DNA of 64,000 bases from an uncultured Clostridia bacterium (GCA_947623205.1 CANQGM010000007.1:1-64000), one strand, 5' to 3'. Counted from the stretch's first letter, positions 41,704-52,499 are shown. Program-made: numbers and translations. Notes: generated by a model not told the origin, from the letters alone.

Positions 41704-42777
41704 ATGAAAAAGAAAATATTATCTATTATATTAGCAGCAGGAATTTTGACAACATCAGCGTTTGGCTTCACCGGATGCGGCAATTCCTCAGGCAGCACGT
41801 CGAGCGGCTCATCAAGCAGCTCATCAAGCGAGGATTCTGCAAGTTCTGATAAGGTGACAATAACAAATGTTTCATATGACCCGACAAGAGAGCTGTATGC
41901 AGCGTATAATGAGGCGTTTAAAACTCACTGGAAAGAGCAGACAGGTCAGGATGTTGAGATCACTCAGTCGCACGGCGGTTCGGGCAAGCAGGCGCTTGAG
42001 GTTGCAAACGGCCTTGAGGCAGATGTAGTTACGCTTGCGCTTGAGGGCGATGTAAACGCTGTTCGGGACGCGGGACTTATTGAGGACGGCTGGGTTAAGG
42101 AATTTGATAAAGACAGCGCGCCATATACTTCAACAATAGTTTTCCTTGTAAGAAAGGGGAATCCCAAGAACATAAAGGACTGGGACGATCTTGTTAAAGA
42201 CGGAGTCGGCATTATCACTCCTAATCCGAAAACATCGGGCGGAGCAAGATGGAATTATCTTGCGGCATGGGCATATGCAGATAAGCTTTATAACGGTGAC
42301 GAGGCAAAGATACAGGAGTTTATTAAAAAGCTGTTCCAAAATGTTTTGGTACTTGATTCGGGCGCAAGAGGAGCGACGACCACCTTTGTTGAAAACGGAC
42401 AGGGAGATGTTCTGATAGCGTGGGAAAACGAGGCGTTTCTTTCAATCAAGGACTATCCTGACGATTATGAAATTATTACGCCGAGCATCAGTATTCTTGC
42501 ACAGCCATCGGTGGCAATAGTTGACGAGGTCGTTGACAAGAGAGGAACAAGAGAGGTTGCAACAGAGTATCTCAATTATCTCTACTCGGACGAGGCTCAG
42601 AAAATAGCGGGCGATAATTATTACCGTCCTTCAAACGAAGAAATTCTCAAAGAATATTCAGATGTGTTTAACCTTGACATAAACCTTGTGACTATTGATG
42701 ATTTCGGCGGCTGGGACGAAGCTCAGGAAAAACATTTTGCCGATGGCGGGATTTTTGACCAGATATATGAAGAATAA
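41704..42777 (+). CDS. sbp: Sulfate ABC transporter substrate-binding lipoprotein
   Basis: 357 residues with a lipoprotein signal (lipobox FTGC, Cys25) and a Ser/Gly-rich tether. Features of the SBP/CysP family: [67 protein letters not shown] and [13 protein letters not shown], the Ser/Arg/Gly loops that hold the oxyanion. It brings sulfate (or thiosulfate) to CysTWA, which follow in order. Controlled by the promoter at 41354. Confidence 0.92.
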   Translation: MKKKILSIILAAGILTTSAFGFTGCGNSSGSTSSGSSSSSSSEDSASSDKVTITNVSYDPTRELYAAYNEAFKTHWKEQTGQDVEITQSHGGSGKQALEVANGLEADVVTLALEGDVNAVRDAGLIEDGWVKEFDKDSAPYTSTIVFLVRKGNPKNIKDWDDLVKDGVGIITPNPKTSGGARWNYLAAWAYADKLYNGDEAKIQEFIKKLFQNVLVLDSGARGATTTFVENGQGDVLIAWENEAFLSIKDYPDDYEIITPSISILAQPSVAIVDEVVDKRGTREVATEYLNYLYSDEAQKIAGDNYYRPSNEEILKEYSDVFNLDINLVTIDDFGGWDEAQEKHFADGGIFDQIYEE

Positions 42778-42793
42778 AGCTAAGGTGTAGTTA

Positions 42794-43630
42794 ATGAATA
42801 AAGCAAAAAAGAGAGTAATACCGGGCTTTGGACTTTCAATGGGCGTGACTCTTGCCATACTCAGTTTAATAGTCATAATACCGTTGGCGTCATTGGTATT
42901 GTTCACGGCTCAAATGAACTTCAGTGAAATAATAGAAATAATAACCCGCAAGCGTGTACTTGCAAGCTTTTATGTAAGCTTTATTACTGCATTTATCGCA
43001 TCACTGATAAATGCAGTAATGGGTGTTATCCTTGCGTGGGTTCTTGTAAGATATGATTTCCCGTTTAAGAGAGTTCTTGACGGAATGATAGAGCTTCCCT
43101 TTGCGCTGCCCACGGCGGTTGCCGGCATAGCGCTGACTGCCCTGACGGCAGATACGGGTGCAATAGGCAGCTTTTTTGAGCAATTTGGTATAAAGATCGC
43201 CTATACGAGAATCGGAATAACGGTGGCACTGATATTTATAGGAATACCGTTTGTTGTCAGGTCGGTGCAACCCGTGCTTGAAAAGCTTGATCATTCTTAT
43301 GAAGAGGCGGCGGGCGTTTTAGGCGCAAGCAAAGTGAAAATTTTTTGGAAAATCATATTCCCGGAAATAAGACCGGCGGTATTTACAGGCTTTGGTCTTG
43401 CGTTCGGAAGATGTATAGGCGAGTATGGCAGCGTTGTCTTTATTGCGGGCAATATGCCGTATGAAACAGAAATAACGCCTTTAATCATTATGTCGGAGCT
43501 TCAGGAATACGACTATACCAGCGCAACTGCAATAGCTTTGGTAATGCTGTTATTCTCTTTTGCGGTATTGTTTGCTGTAAATATAATTCAAGCGCGCAGT
43601 ACCAAAATTTTAAAGGGAGGGAATAAATAA
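42794..43630 (+). CDS. cysT: Sulfate ABC transporter permease CysT
   Basis: 278 residues with about six membrane helices. The EAA coupling loop is EEAAGVLGASKVKIFWKIIFPEIRPA (about 170-195) and the GRCIGEYGSVVFIAGNMP segment is diagnostic of CysT/CysU. It pairs with CysW to form the channel. ATG 42794, 16 bases after the binding-protein gene; the stop overlaps cysW by one base. Confidence 0.93.
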   Translation: MNKAKKRVIPGFGLSMGVTLAILSLIVIIPLASLVLFTAQMNFSEIIEIITRKRVLASFYVSFITAFIASLINAVMGVILAWVLVRYDFPFKRVLDGMIELPFALPTAVAGIALTALTADTGAIGSFFEQFGIKIAYTRIGITVALIFIGIPFVVRSVQPVLEKLDHSYEEAAGVLGASKVKIFWKIIFPEIRPAVFTGFGLAFGRCIGEYGSVVFIAGNMPYETEITPLIIMSELQEYDYTSATAIALVMLLFSFAVLFAVNIIQARSTKILKGGNK

Positions 43631-44448
43631 TGCAGGAAAACAAAAAAGTTTCAAGGGCAGTAAAGTGGATATTAATTTCCGTTTGCGTTGTTTTTGTATT
43701 TTTTATGCTTATCCTCCCTTTGATAACAGTCATAACCGAGGCCTTGCGCAGCGGCTGGGAAACATATCAGAAAGCGGTTGCTGATGAATATGCTCTCAAT
43801 GCGGCAGGCTTGACGATAGAAGCAACGGTTTTCGCGGTGCTGATAAATACAGTGTTTGGAATTTTCGCATCATGGGCGATCACAAAGTTCCCGTTCAGAG
43901 GGAAAAAACTGCTTACAACTCTCATTGATATACCGGTTACGGTTTCGCCGATTATTGCAGGCTTGATTTTTCTTCTGACATTCGGCAGACAAAGCCCAAT
44001 CTATCCATGGCTCCAGGACTTAGGCTTGCAGATAGTTTTTGCAGTTCCCGGAATAATCCTTGCAACGGTATTCGTTACATTTCCGTTTATTTCAAGAGAG
44101 CTTATACCCGTTATGGAGGCGCAGGGAACAGAAGAGGAAGAGGCGGCGGCTCTTATGGGAGCAGGCGGATTTACAATATTCAGAAAGGTCACTTTCCCGC
44201 ATATAAAATGGGCGCTTTTGTATGGAATAGTTCTTTGTGCCGCAAGGGCAATGGGTGAGTTCGGAGCGGTATCCGTTATTTCAGGTCATTTAAGAGGAAA
44301 GACAAACACCCTGCCTCTTCATGTTGAAATTTTATTTAACGAATTTCAGTATGTTCCGGCATTTGCGGTGTCGTCATTGCTTGTTATAATGGCTCTTATT
44401 ATACTCATTATCCGCAGCATAGTTGAATACAGGGGAAAGAAGGCTTGA
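43630..44448 (+). CDS. cysW: Sulfate ABC transporter permease CysW
   Basis: 272 residues, ATG 43630 after a strong agggaggg site. It has six hydrophobic segments, the coupling loop EEEEAAALMGAGGFTIFRKV and ARAMGEFGAVSVISGHLRGK, the CysW signature, followed by TNTLPLHVEILFNEFQ. It is the second half of the sulfate channel. Confidence 0.93.
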   Translation: MQENKKVSRAVKWILISVCVVFVFFMLILPLITVITEALRSGWETYQKAVADEYALNAAGLTIEATVFAVLINTVFGIFASWAITKFPFRGKKLLTTLIDIPVTVSPIIAGLIFLLTFGRQSPIYPWLQDLGLQIVFAVPGIILATVFVTFPFISRELIPVMEAQGTEEEEAAALMGAGGFTIFRKVTFPHIKWALLYGIVLCAARAMGEFGAVSVISGHLRGKTNTLPLHVEILFNEFQYVPAFAVSSLLVIMALIILIIRSIVEYRGKKA

Positions 44449-44452
44449 TGAT

Positions 44453-45511
44453 ATGTATGTAGAATTAAAGAATATAAATAAAAAATTCGGCGATTACAAA
44501 GCCTCGGATAATGTTAGCTTTGGTATTGAAAAAGGAAAGCTCATAGGACTCTTAGGCCCCAGCGGAAGCGGAAAAACCACGATCCTCAGAATGATCGCGG
44601 GACTTGAAACGCCCGACAGCGGAGACATAATAATCGACGGAAAGGTAGTAAACAATATTCCGGCGAGCAAGCGCGGCATAGGATTTGTGTTTCAGAATTA
44701 TGCGCTTTTTAGGTATATGACTGTGTATGATAATATTGCCTTTGGGCTGAAAACACAGAAAAAGGATAAGAAAACGATTGATGAAAGAGTAATGGAGCTT
44801 ATAAAATTAGTCAACCTTGAGGGACTTGAAAAGAGGTATCCGAGTCAGCTTTCGGGAGGTCAAAGACAGAGGGTAGCTTTTGCAAGGGCGCTGGCTCCAA
44901 ATCCGCAGCTTTTACTTCTTGACGAGCCGTTTGCCGCTATTGACGCAAAGGTAAGGCAGGAGCTTAGGAGCTGGCTCAAGGAAATGATTGAAAAGCTGGG
45001 GGTCACAAGTATTTTTGTAACTCATGACCAAGACGAAGCAATAGAGGTTGCCGATGAAATTATCATAACAAATGCGGGAAAAATCGAACAAAAGGGAACG
45101 CCGCTCGAGGTTTACCAAAATCCGCAGACCGCTTTTACCGCGTCGTTTTTCGGTCATCCGTCAGAGCTTCCCGACTACGGAAAATTTCATACATTTGAAC
45201 GGCTTGACAAGGTTGATAAAGCTTTTGTGCGTCCCGAATTTGTAAAGGTTACGAGGAAAAACGAGGAGCAAAGCTATAAAAGCTCCGCAAGTGAGGGTAT
45301 AGTAGAAAAAATTTCATTTAGAGGAGATAATCTTGAGCTGGAAATCCGTACAAACGATACCCTTTTAATTGCGAAAAGAGCGCTTGATTTGCCGCCTGTG
45401 TCGGTCGGTGAAAGGGTTGACGTTTTTATTTACAGAATTTTTGTCACATCGGGCAATAAAGCATATTTGCTTGAAAATCAATCGCTTCGTGAGGAATTTG
45501 TTATTATTTGA
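44453..45511 (+). CDS. cysA: Sulfate ABC transporter ATPase CysA
   Basis: 352 residues. ATG 44453 matches the family start (YVELKNINKKFGDYKASDNV); an upstream in-frame ATG at 44423 lies inside cysW and lacks a good site. Walker A GPSGSGKTT (about 36), signature LSGGQRQRVAFARALA (about 133), Walker B LLLLDEP, H-loop VTHDQDEA. The C-terminal TOBE-like domain (about 250-352) is present. It powers CysTW; a terminator follows. Confidence 0.94.
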   Translation: MYVELKNINKKFGDYKASDNVSFGIEKGKLIGLLGPSGSGKTTILRMIAGLETPDSGDIIIDGKVVNNIPASKRGIGFVFQNYALFRYMTVYDNIAFGLKTQKKDKKTIDERVMELIKLVNLEGLEKRYPSQLSGGQRQRVAFARALAPNPQLLLLDEPFAAIDAKVRQELRSWLKEMIEKLGVTSIFVTHDQDEAIEVADEIIITNAGKIEQKGTPLEVYQNPQTAFTASFFGHPSELPDYGKFHTFERLDKVDKAFVRPEFVKVTRKNEEQSYKSSASEGIVEKISFRGDNLELEIRTNDTLLIAKRALDLPPVSVGERVDVFIYRIFVTSGNKAYLLENQSLREEFVII

Positions 45512-45516
45512 TATAT

Positions 45517-45549
45517 AAAGGCTGTATAATTTAAAAATACAGCCTTTTG
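45517..45549 (+). terminator. Terminator after cysA
   Basis: aaaggctgta and tacagccttt form a 10-bp stem around ~taatttaaaaa, followed by tgtc. It closes the sulfate transport operon 90 bases before hemA. Confidence 0.75.
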
Positions 45550-45639
45550 TCTTATTGGTCATTGGCGCATATCAGAGGAAAATAATTGACGAAAGCTATT
45601 TGCGGTATTAAAATAACCTTTGTATGGGGAGTGTCTGTT

Positions 45640-46779
45640 TTGTATTGTATCAGCTTAAACTATAAAAATGCCGATGTTGATTTGCGCAAAAGGCTCGCAT
45701 TTTCACAAGCCGTTTGCAATAAAATTATTTCGGCGCTGATAAAAAGCAAATATATATCTGAATGTGTCATGCTTTGCACCTGCAACAGAACCGAGGTTTA
45801 CTATTGCGGTGAAAGAAGCTCGGAGAAATATGTTGTCGCTGCGCTCGCCGAAGGCTCGGGAATTATAGAGGAGCTGCTTTCAAAAAATCTTCTGTTTTTT
45901 CACGGCGACAATGCAATTTTGCATCTTTTTAAGGTCGCCTGCGGTATTGATTCAATGGTAATAGGCGAAGATGAAATATTAGGTCAGACTAAGAGAGCTT
46001 ATATGCAATCCAAGGAAAATAATTTTGTATCCTATGAGCTTAATATGATTTTTCAATCGGCGTTTGCTTGCGCAAAGAAAATAAAAACAAAAACGGCTTT
46101 GTCAAAAACGTCTGTATCCGTCGCTACACTGGCGGCAAACGAGGCGGCAAGACTTGGTGAAAACGTCAGTGTGCTTGTCATAGGAGCAAGCGGAAAGACG
46201 GGAGCAACCGTGCTGAAAAATCTTGTATCTCATAAAAACGTTTCTGTAAAGGCAACGCTCAGACAGCATAATTCTCATCTGAAGCTTATAGACGATATGG
46301 GAATAGAAACGGTTGATTATAAAAACAGGTATGAGTATATTCAAAGCGCGGACTGCGTAATAAGCGCAACCTCAAGTCCGCATTACACGGTTACGCTCTA
46401 TGATTTGAAAAAGCACATAAGCGGGGATAAAAAGAGGCTTTTTATAGATTTAGCCGTGCCGCCCGATATAGACGCTTCAATTACCGATATAAACGGCGTG
46501 AGATTAATTAACATCGACTATTTTGAAAGGCTCGCGCGGGAAAACAATGAATTAAAAGCGGACAGCGTTTATGCTGCAAAGGAAATTATATCACAAGAGA
46601 TCGACGAGTTGAAAAAGGATATGATTTTTCATTCCTTTTTGCCATCAATAGACGAGGTAAAGAGCGCTTTGTCGGACAAGCCTCTTGAAGAGCTGATTTA
46701 CAGAATGAAAAATAACGCCTCGGCAGAGGAATTTTCCGCTTTTATAAAAATTCTTAAAACTTTTGCGGCACAGGAGTAA
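45640..46779 (+). CDS. hemA: Glutamyl-tRNA reductase
   Basis: 379 residues from TTG 45640 (tatgggga nine bases upstream), where the conserved LYCISLNYKNADVDLR begins. An in-frame start at 45586 would add 18 atypical residues. MLCTCNRTEVYYCGE holds the catalytic Cys, ACGIDSMVIGEDEILGQTK the substrate-binding stretch, and VLVIGASGKTGATV the NADPH loop. It makes glutamate-1-semialdehyde, the first step toward siroheme. First gene of the hemA-sirC-hemC-cobA/hemD-hemB-hemL operon. Confidence 0.92.
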   Translation: MYCISLNYKNADVDLRKRLAFSQAVCNKIISALIKSKYISECVMLCTCNRTEVYYCGERSSEKYVVAALAEGSGIIEELLSKNLLFFHGDNAILHLFKVACGIDSMVIGEDEILGQTKRAYMQSKENNFVSYELNMIFQSAFACAKKIKTKTALSKTSVSVATLAANEAARLGENVSVLVIGASGKTGATVLKNLVSHKNVSVKATLRQHNSHLKLIDDMGIETVDYKNRYEYIQSADCVISATSSPHYTVTLYDLKKHISGDKKRLFIDLAVPPDIDASITDINGVRLINIDYFERLARENNELKADSVYAAKEIISQEIDELKKDMIFHSFLPSIDEVKSALSDKPLEELIYRMKNNASAEEFSAFIKILKTFAAQE

Positions 46780-46781
46780 AT

Positions 46782-47393
46782 ATGGGATATTTTCCGTTTT
46801 ATATTGATATAGAAAATAAAAATTGCTTGGTTGCAGGCGGAGGAGCGGTAGCCTTAAGAAAGGTGCGAAAGCTGCTGCCCTTCAAACCGCAGATAACTGT
46901 TGTTGCAGATGAGATATGTGACGAATTAAATAAAATAAAGGAAGTAAAAATCCTTAACAGAAAATTTAAGGATACCGATATTGACAATGCCTTTATGGTT
47001 ATAAGCGCGACAGACGATAACAAGCTCAACACCCATATTTTTGAGCTTTGCAAAAGCAAAAATATTCTTATAAATACAGTTGACGATAAAAATAAGTGCG
47101 GATTTATTTTTCCTGCGCTTGTTAAGAGGAATAATGTTACCGTCGGAATTTCTACCTCAGGCAAAAGTCCCTTATATTGTAAAGCTCTGCGTAAAAAAAT
47201 TGAAGAATCCCTCGACGAAAAATGCGATAAAGCAGTAGAAATTCTAAGCAAATACAGAATGCGCATAAAGAGTGAAATTAAATCGGGGGAGAACAGAAAA
47301 AAAGCCTTTGAACGCATACTTGAAATTTGCGGTGAAAATTACGATAAGGCCAACGAAAAGCAAATTTTAAAAATAATAGAGGAATTAAAGTAA
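46782..47393 (+). CDS. Precorrin-2 dehydrogenase / siroheme synthase N-terminal type
   Basis: 203 residues, ATG two bases after hemA stop. YFPFYIDIENKNCLVAGGGA with VALRKVRKLLPF is the NAD-binding domain of CysG/Met8p. NTVDDKNKCGFIFPALVKRN and GISTSGKSPLYCKALRKKIE complete the dehydrogenase/ferrochelatase domain. It oxidises precorrin-2 to sirohydrochlorin and may insert iron to give siroheme. The methylase step is supplied by the cobA/hemD gene. Confidence 0.9.
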   Translation: MGYFPFYIDIENKNCLVAGGGAVALRKVRKLLPFKPQITVVADEICDELNKIKEVKILNRKFKDTDIDNAFMVISATDDNKLNTHIFELCKSKNILINTVDDKNKCGFIFPALVKRNNVTVGISTSGKSPLYCKALRKKIEESLDEKCDKAVEILSKYRMRIKSEIKSGENRKKAFERILEICGENYDKANEKQILKIIEELK

Positions 47394-48257
47394 ATGAAAA
47401 TAAAAATCGGAACAAGAAAGAGCAGGCTGGCTCTTGTGCAAACTCAAATGGTAATAGATGAAATTAAAGGGCTGTTTCCCGATATTGAAACCGAAGTCGT
47501 TTACATAAGTACAACAGGCGATAAAACGCTTGATAAACCTCTTGCGGAAATCGGAGGCAAGGGAGTGTTTGTATCTGAAATAGAAATGGCTATGCAAAAT
47601 AAGGTTATAGATATTGCGGTACACAGCGCAAAGGACCTGCCTGTTTTTCTTTCCGACGGACTTAAAATTTCGGGGGTGTTAAAGCGCGGAGATTATCGCG
47701 ACGTCCTTGTTGTCAAAAAGGATCATACTATAAGAAATTCTCGTGATTTTGTTGTAGGAACGGGCAGCTTAAGGCGCAGACTGAATCTTAAAAAAATCTA
47801 TCCGGATATAAGCTTTGAAAATATAAGAGGAAATGTCGACACCCGCCTTAACAAGCTCGAAAAAGGGGAATATGACGGCATAATAATCGCCGCGGCAGGA
47901 CTTAAAAGACTTGGACTTGATACCGATGAAAGATTTGATTTTACTTATTACGATTATACGCAGTTTCTTCCGGCGCCGTGTCAGGGCATAATTGCAATAG
48001 AAAGCAGAAAAAATGATTTCGCGGTGCCGATAATAAAAGAAATAAATGATGAAAATACATTCCTGTCATTTGAAACAGAGCGGCGTATTATAGAGCTTTT
48101 GAGCGCCGACTGCGGTATGCCCTTGGGAGCCTATTCATGTATTAAAGATAATGAAATTTTAATTGCGCTGTCAAAGGACGGCGATAAAACCGTATGCGGC
48201 AGGGATAACAGCTTAAACCGATTCCGGCTTGCAAAGGAGTTGGTTTCAAAGCTATGA
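47394..48257 (+). CDS. hemC: Hydroxymethylbilane synthase
   Basis: 287 residues, starting at the base after the previous stop. KIGTRKSRLALVQTQMV, GDKTLDKPLAEIGGKGVFV, AVHSAKDLP and GTGSLRRRLNL are PBG deaminase hallmarks. Cys in SADCGMPLGAYS carries the dipyrromethane cofactor. It polymerises four porphobilinogens. Overlaps the next gene by four bases (ATGA). Confidence 0.95.
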   Translation: MKIKIGTRKSRLALVQTQMVIDEIKGLFPDIETEVVYISTTGDKTLDKPLAEIGGKGVFVSEIEMAMQNKVIDIAVHSAKDLPVFLSDGLKISGVLKRGDYRDVLVVKKDHTIRNSRDFVVGTGSLRRRLNLKKIYPDISFENIRGNVDTRLNKLEKGEYDGIIIAAAGLKRLGLDTDERFDFTYYDYTQFLPAPCQGIIAIESRKNDFAVPIIKEINDENTFLSFETERRIIELLSADCGMPLGAYSCIKDNEILIALSKDGDKTVCGRDNSLNRFRLAKELVSKL

Positions 48258-49801
48258 ATAAATTTGGCAAGGTTTATATTGTCGGCGCGGGCTGCGGCAG
48301 CTATGATTTAATAACCCTCAGAGGAAAGAAATTAATTGAACAATGCAGTGTAATTGTTTATGACAGCCTTATTGATACCGCCCTGCTTGATTATGCTCCC
48401 GATAACGCCGAAAAAATCTGCGTAGGAAAGCGTGCGGGGAGACATAGTGAAGCTCAGGAAAAGATAAATAACCTTTTGATTGAGAAGGCGCGAGAGGGAA
48501 ATACCGTTGTCAGACTCAAGGGCGGCGACCCCTTTGTATTCGGCAGAGGAGGAGAAGAAATCTCCGCTTTGCAAAAAAATAATATCGAGTATGCGGTAGT
48601 TCCGGGAATTTCATCGGCAATAGCGGTTCCCGAGCTTGCGGGAATACCCGTTACACACCGCGGCTCAAGCCGCAGCTTTCATGTGATAACAGGTCATACG
48701 GCGGATGATATGCTGCCCGAGAATATGAGCGCTTATGCAAGCCTTGACGGCACGCTTGTCTTTTTAATGGGACTGAAAAATCTAAAGCAGATCGCAAAAA
48801 TCCTTATTGAAAAAGGAAAGGACGAAAGCACGCCTGCGGCTGTAATTTCCAATGGCGCGACTGCGGCTCAGCGTGTAGTAACAGGCGAGTTAAAAGATAT
48901 AGCTGAAATTACTAAGGAGCAAAATTTAACAGCGCCGGCAGTCATAGTGATTGGTGAAGTTGCAAAATTTGATTTTTCGCAGACGATTAAAATGCCGCTT
49001 GAAAATATTACCGTCGTCGCAACGGGAACGAAAAGGTTTGTCAATGAGCTTTTGTCTCGGCTTAACAATCTGGGCGCAGGCGTTAAAAATCTCGACTATC
49101 TTAATGTAATTGAATATTGCGATAATCCGAGCTTTGACAACGCTCTGATGAATTTAACTGATTATAGCTGGATCGTGCTTACAAGCATAAACGGGGCGGA
49201 GATTTTTTTCAGCAGACTTAATAAACTGAAAATTGACGTAAGGAAGCTCGCGAAAATAAAGTTTGCCGTAATCGGCAGCGGAACGTCAAGAGCTTTAGAA
49301 AATCATGGGATATTTGCCGACCTTGTTCCCGAAAGCTATACGTCTGAAGCGCTTGGAAATAAGCTTTCGGAAAAAGCGTCCGAGGGCGAAAGAATACTCA
49401 TATTGAGAGCGCGGCAGGGCTCTAAGGAGCTTACGGAAATTCTTGACAGGAAAAATATGAGCTTTGACGATATAAAAACCTACGACGTTCAGAGCGCCGC
49501 TTCAAATTTCATAGGCGAAGAGATCAATACGGACTTTATAGCATTTGCAAGCTCGTCCGGTGTAAACGCTTTTTTTGAAAGCGGATACAGGATCTCCGCG
49601 AAAACAAAAATTATCTGTATAGGCAGCGTTACCGCAAACGCTTTAAGAAGGCGCGGCATAAAAAATATCAGGATTTGTGAAACAAGCAATATTGAAGGAA
49701 TAGTCGATACAATTATCAGGGAGGTACAAAATGAAGAGATTCAGACGATTAAGAGCAAACGACCGGATGCGCAGGCTGGTTCGGGAAACACATATAATTA
49801 A
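48254..49801 (+). CDS. Fused uroporphyrinogen-III methyltransferase / uroporphyrinogen-III synthase
   Basis: 515 residues. Residues about 1-245 are Cob[62 protein letters not shown] and PVTHRGSS. Residues about 250-490 are Hem[35 protein letters not shown] and [15 protein letters not shown]. Together they close the ring to uroporphyrinogen III and methylate it to precorrin-2. Such fusions are common in Clostridia. The 3' end overlaps hemB by 71 bases in another frame. Confidence 0.93.
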   Translation: MNKFGKVYIVGAGCGSYDLITLRGKKLIEQCSVIVYDSLIDTALLDYAPDNAEKICVGKRAGRHSEAQEKINNLLIEKAREGNTVVRLKGGDPFVFGRGGEEISALQKNNIEYAVVPGISSAIAVPELAGIPVTHRGSSRSFHVITGHTADDMLPENMSAYASLDGTLVFLMGLKNLKQIAKILIEKGKDESTPAAVISNGATAAQRVVTGELKDIAEITKEQNLTAPAVIVIGEVAKFDFSQTIKMPLENITVVATGTKRFVNELLSRLNNLGAGVKNLDYLNVIEYCDNPSFDNALMNLTDYSWIVLTSINGAEIFFSRLNKLKIDVRKLAKIKFAVIGSGTSRALENHGIFADLVPESYTSEALGNKLSEKASEGERILILRARQGSKELTEILDRKNMSFDDIKTYDVQSAASNFIGEEINTDFIAFASSSGVNAFFESGYRISAKTKIICIGSVTANALRRRGIKNIRICETSNIEGIVDTIIREVQNEEIQTIKSKRPDAQAGSGNTYN

Positions 49802-50696
49802 GGACGATTTGATATATCCGATTTTTGTTGCCGAGGGAGAAAATATAAAAAATCCCATTGCCTCAATGCCGGGGATATATCAGTATTCAATAGACAGGAG
49901 CGACGAGATATTGTCCGAGATAAAGGACAGCGGGATCTCCGGCCTGCTGATTTTTGGAATCCCAAAGCAGAAGGACGAGCTTGCAAGCGGCGCATATGAC
50001 GAAAACGGAGTTGCGCAGCAGGCGATCCGCTATATAAAAAAGAAATATCCCGAGCTTCTGGTTATTGCAGACGTTTGTCTTTGCGAATATACATCTCACG
50101 GACATTGCGGAGTTGTAAAGGACGATAAAATATTAAATGATGAAACCCTGCCTCTGCTGTCAAAAATGGCGGTAAGCCTCGCAAAGGCCGGAGCGGATAT
50201 TATCGCACCGTCCGATATGATGGACGGCAGAGTCGCGGCGATAAGAGAAGCGCTTGATGAAAACGGATTAACAGATATTCCGATTATGGCATACAGCGCA
50301 AAGTTTGCCTCAGCCTATTATTCTCCGTTCCGCGATGCGGCAAATTCAGCGCCGTGTTTTGGGGACAGAAAAACATATCAAATGGACTGCTCAAACGGCA
50401 GAGAAGCGCTAAGAGAAATTTCCGATGATATTTCAGAGGGCGCAGATATGGTTATGGTCAAGCCTGCGCTCGCTTATCTTGACGTTATCAAAGAGGCAAG
50501 CCGCTTTGAGCTCCCTCTTGCGGCATACAATGTCAGCGGCGAATATTCAATGGTAAAGGCGGCGGCAGAAAAGGGATTCATTGATGAAAAGCGAATCGTT
50601 ATGGAAAATATGACTGCCATTAAACGAGCCGGCGCAGATATAATAATCACATATCATGCGCTTGATGTTGCAAAATGGCTGGAGGAAAATATATGA
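49731..50696 (+). CDS. hemB: Porphobilinogen synthase (delta-aminolevulinate dehydratase)
   Basis: 321 residues; ATG 49731 with gggaggtac upstream lies well inside the previous gene. [20 protein letters not shown] is the typical start. The Cys cluster in [14 protein letters not shown] shows the zinc-dependent type, and Schiff-base lysines are in [12 protein letters not shown] and [10 protein letters not shown]. It condenses two aminolevulinates. Its stop overlaps the hemL start. Confidence 0.95.
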   Translation: MKRFRRLRANDRMRRLVRETHIIKDDLIYPIFVAEGENIKNPIASMPGIYQYSIDRSDEILSEIKDSGISGLLIFGIPKQKDELASGAYDENGVAQQAIRYIKKKYPELLVIADVCLCEYTSHGHCGVVKDDKILNDETLPLLSKMAVSLAKAGADIIAPSDMMDGRVAAIREALDENGLTDIPIMAYSAKFASAYYSPFRDAANSAPCFGDRKTYQMDCSNGREALREISDDISEGADMVMVKPALAYLDVIKEASRFELPLAAYNVSGEYSMVKAAAEKGFIDEKRIVMENMTAIKRAGADIIITYHALDVAKWLEENI

Positions 50697-51955
50697 ATAC
50701 CGAAAAATCCGAAAGGCTTTATAAAGAAGCCTTAAAGCTTATGCCGGGAGGAGTAAACAGTCCCGTAAGAGCCTGTCGCAGCGTCGGAAAAACACCGTTG
50801 TTTATAGATCGTGCGGCAGGAAGCAAAATATATGATGTCGACGGAAACGAATATATAGACTATGTTTGTTCATGGGGACCGAATATTTTGGGACACGGCA
50901 ATCCGGAGGTTATAGAAGCGGTCAAAAGAGCCTGCGACGGCGGATTGACATTCGGCGCCTGTCATAAGGGCGAAATTGAGCTTGCACATTTGATACAGAG
51001 GAATATGCCCTCTATGGAAATGCTCCGTCTTGTTAATTCGGGAACGGAGGCGGTTATGAGCGCTATCCGAGCGGCAAGAGGATTTACTCATCGGGATAAG
51101 GTCGTAAAATTTGAAGGCTGTTATCACGGACATTCGGATGGACTCTTGGTAAAGGCTGGCTCGGGACTTTTAACAAATTCAATTCCCGACAGCGCGGGAG
51201 TTCCAAAGAGCTATACGGACAATACGCTTACGGCGGTTTATAATGATGAGCTGTCGGTAAAAAAGCTGTTTGAAGAATACGGAGCCGATATAGCCTGTAT
51301 AATAGTCGAACCGTGTGCGGCGAATATGGGAGTAGTTCCGCCCAAGGAGGGCTTTCTGCAATTTCTGCGTGATATTACCAAGGAGAATGGAGCTCTGTTA
51401 ATATTTGACGAGGTGATAACCGGTTTTCGTCTGTCTTTGGGCGGTGCGCAGAAATATTACGGGGTAACCCCGGATCTTACAACATTAGGCAAGATAGTGG
51501 GAGGAGGAATGCCGCTTGCCGTATACGGCGGAAAGAGAGAGGTAATGGAATGTGTTGCTCCGTTAGGTTCAGTGTATCAGGCGGGTACGTTATCGGGGAA
51601 TCCCATAGCTGTTTCAGCGGGAATTGCGACGTTAAAGGCTTTGGAGAGAGATAGAGATTTGTATGACAGGCTCAATAAAAAAGCAAAAAGGCTTGGAGAG
51701 TCAATGAAAGCGGCAGGACTTAATTTTAACCGTGAGACCTCGCTGCTCACAGTATTTTTTACGGATCAAAGGGTTGCAGACTATGACGCAGCGAGAAAAT
51801 CGAACCGTGAAAAATTCGCTGTGTTTTATTCTTATTTACTCGAAAACGGTATATATGCGGCGCCATCACAGTTTGAAGCTATGTTTGTTTCAGACGCGCA
51901 CAGCGACCGTGATATTGTATATACCTGTAAAGTAATCTCAGAATTTAAGCTTTAA
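50693..51955 (+). CDS. hemL: Glutamate-1-semialdehyde 2,1-aminomutase
   Basis: 420 residues; ATG 50693 overlaps the hemB stop (ATGA) and follows ggaggaaaat. [52 protein letters not shown] and the PLP-lysine segment [18 protein letters not shown] are all present. It makes 5-aminolevulinate from the HemA product. Last gene of the hem operon. Confidence 0.95.
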   Translation: MNTEKSERLYKEALKLMPGGVNSPVRACRSVGKTPLFIDRAAGSKIYDVDGNEYIDYVCSWGPNILGHGNPEVIEAVKRACDGGLTFGACHKGEIELAHLIQRNMPSMEMLRLVNSGTEAVMSAIRAARGFTHRDKVVKFEGCYHGHSDGLLVKAGSGLLTNSIPDSAGVPKSYTDNTLTAVYNDELSVKKLFEEYGADIACIIVEPCAANMGVVPPKEGFLQFLRDITKENGALLIFDEVITGFRLSLGGAQKYYGVTPDLTTLGKIVGGGMPLAVYGGKREVMECVAPLGSVYQAGTLSGNPIAVSAGIATLKALERDRDLYDRLNKKAKRLGESMKAAGLNFNRETSLLTVFFTDQRVADYDAARKSNREKFAVFYSYLLENGIYAAPSQFEAMFVSDAHSDRDIVYTCKVISEFKL

Positions 51956-51974
51956 AATATAATAAGCAGTATGA

Positions 51975-52005
51975 GAAAAAGCACCGGAGGCTACGGTGCT
52001 TTTTT
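51975..52005. terminator. Bidirectional terminator between hemL and the Rrf2 gene
   Basis: aaaaagcaccg-gaggcta-cggtgcttttt has a symmetric stem flanked by A and T runs, so it can end both hemL (plus) and the rrf2 gene (minus). Confidence 0.88.
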
Positions 52006-52453
52006 AAATATAATACATTATTTGCTCTGAATTTTGCTCTATGGATTTGTAATACCGCTCAATAATATCCGCAAGAGTAAGGCTTTCGGAAAAATTACGC
52101 ATATAATCGGTCATTTTATTCCATAAATTATCATTTATTGTATTAACAATCTCTGATTCACTCTGAGAAGAAAAATAAACATTGCTTAAAACTGTAATAT
52201 CAAGTGCGTTGATAATTTCTTTAAAAGTAATATCCTCAGCAGGTCTTGTCAGCACATAACCGCCCTTTGAGCCTTTTAATCCCCGAATCAAATGTGCCTG
52301 CCTCAGAACAGGGAGAATTTGCTCAAGATATTTACCCGAAATGTTCTGACGTTTTGAAATGCTGTAAACGGTTACCGCATTATTATTTTCCGAATTGATT
52401 GCTATATCTATTATGGCTATAATGCCAAATTCTACTTTGGTTGATATTTTCAA
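52004..52453 (-). CDS. Rrf2 family regulator, CymR-like
   Basis: 149 residues. MKISTKVEFGIIAIIDIAIN and SISKRQNISGKYLEQILPVL with GLKGSKGGYVLTRP form the Rrf2 winged helix. There is no cysteine anywhere, so it cannot bind the Fe-S cluster of IscR/NsrR. That fits CymR, the cysteine-metabolism repressor that senses via CysK. It sits between the siroheme and metY operons and is transcribed away from metY. Putative operators lie at its own promoter and at metY, suggesting autoregulation. Effector not readable from sequence. Confidence 0.85.
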   Translation of the reverse strand: MKISTKVEFGIIAIIDIAINSENNNAVTVYSISKRQNISGKYLEQILPVLRQAHLIRGLKGSKGGYVLTRPAEDITFKEIINALDITVLSNVYFSSQSESEIVNTINDNLWNKMTDYMRNFSESLTLADIIERYYKSIEQNSEQIMYYI

Positions 52454-52479
52454 ATTCTCAGCTCCTTTAATAACCTATT

Positions 52480-52499
52480 AAACATACCTTAATAGTAGT
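52480..52499 (+). promoter_or_regulatory. Putative CymR-like operator, rrf2 promoter
   Basis: AAACATACCTTAATAGTAGT, one of the six motif copies. It covers the region just downstream of the minus-strand -10 box, a position suited to autorepression. Confidence 0.6.

Noticed and set aside
46799..47317. Minus-strand ORF (172 aa) opposite the precorrin-2 dehydrogenase gene
   Set aside because: A shadow of the plus-strand gene with a low-complexity Leu/Ser/Phe composition.
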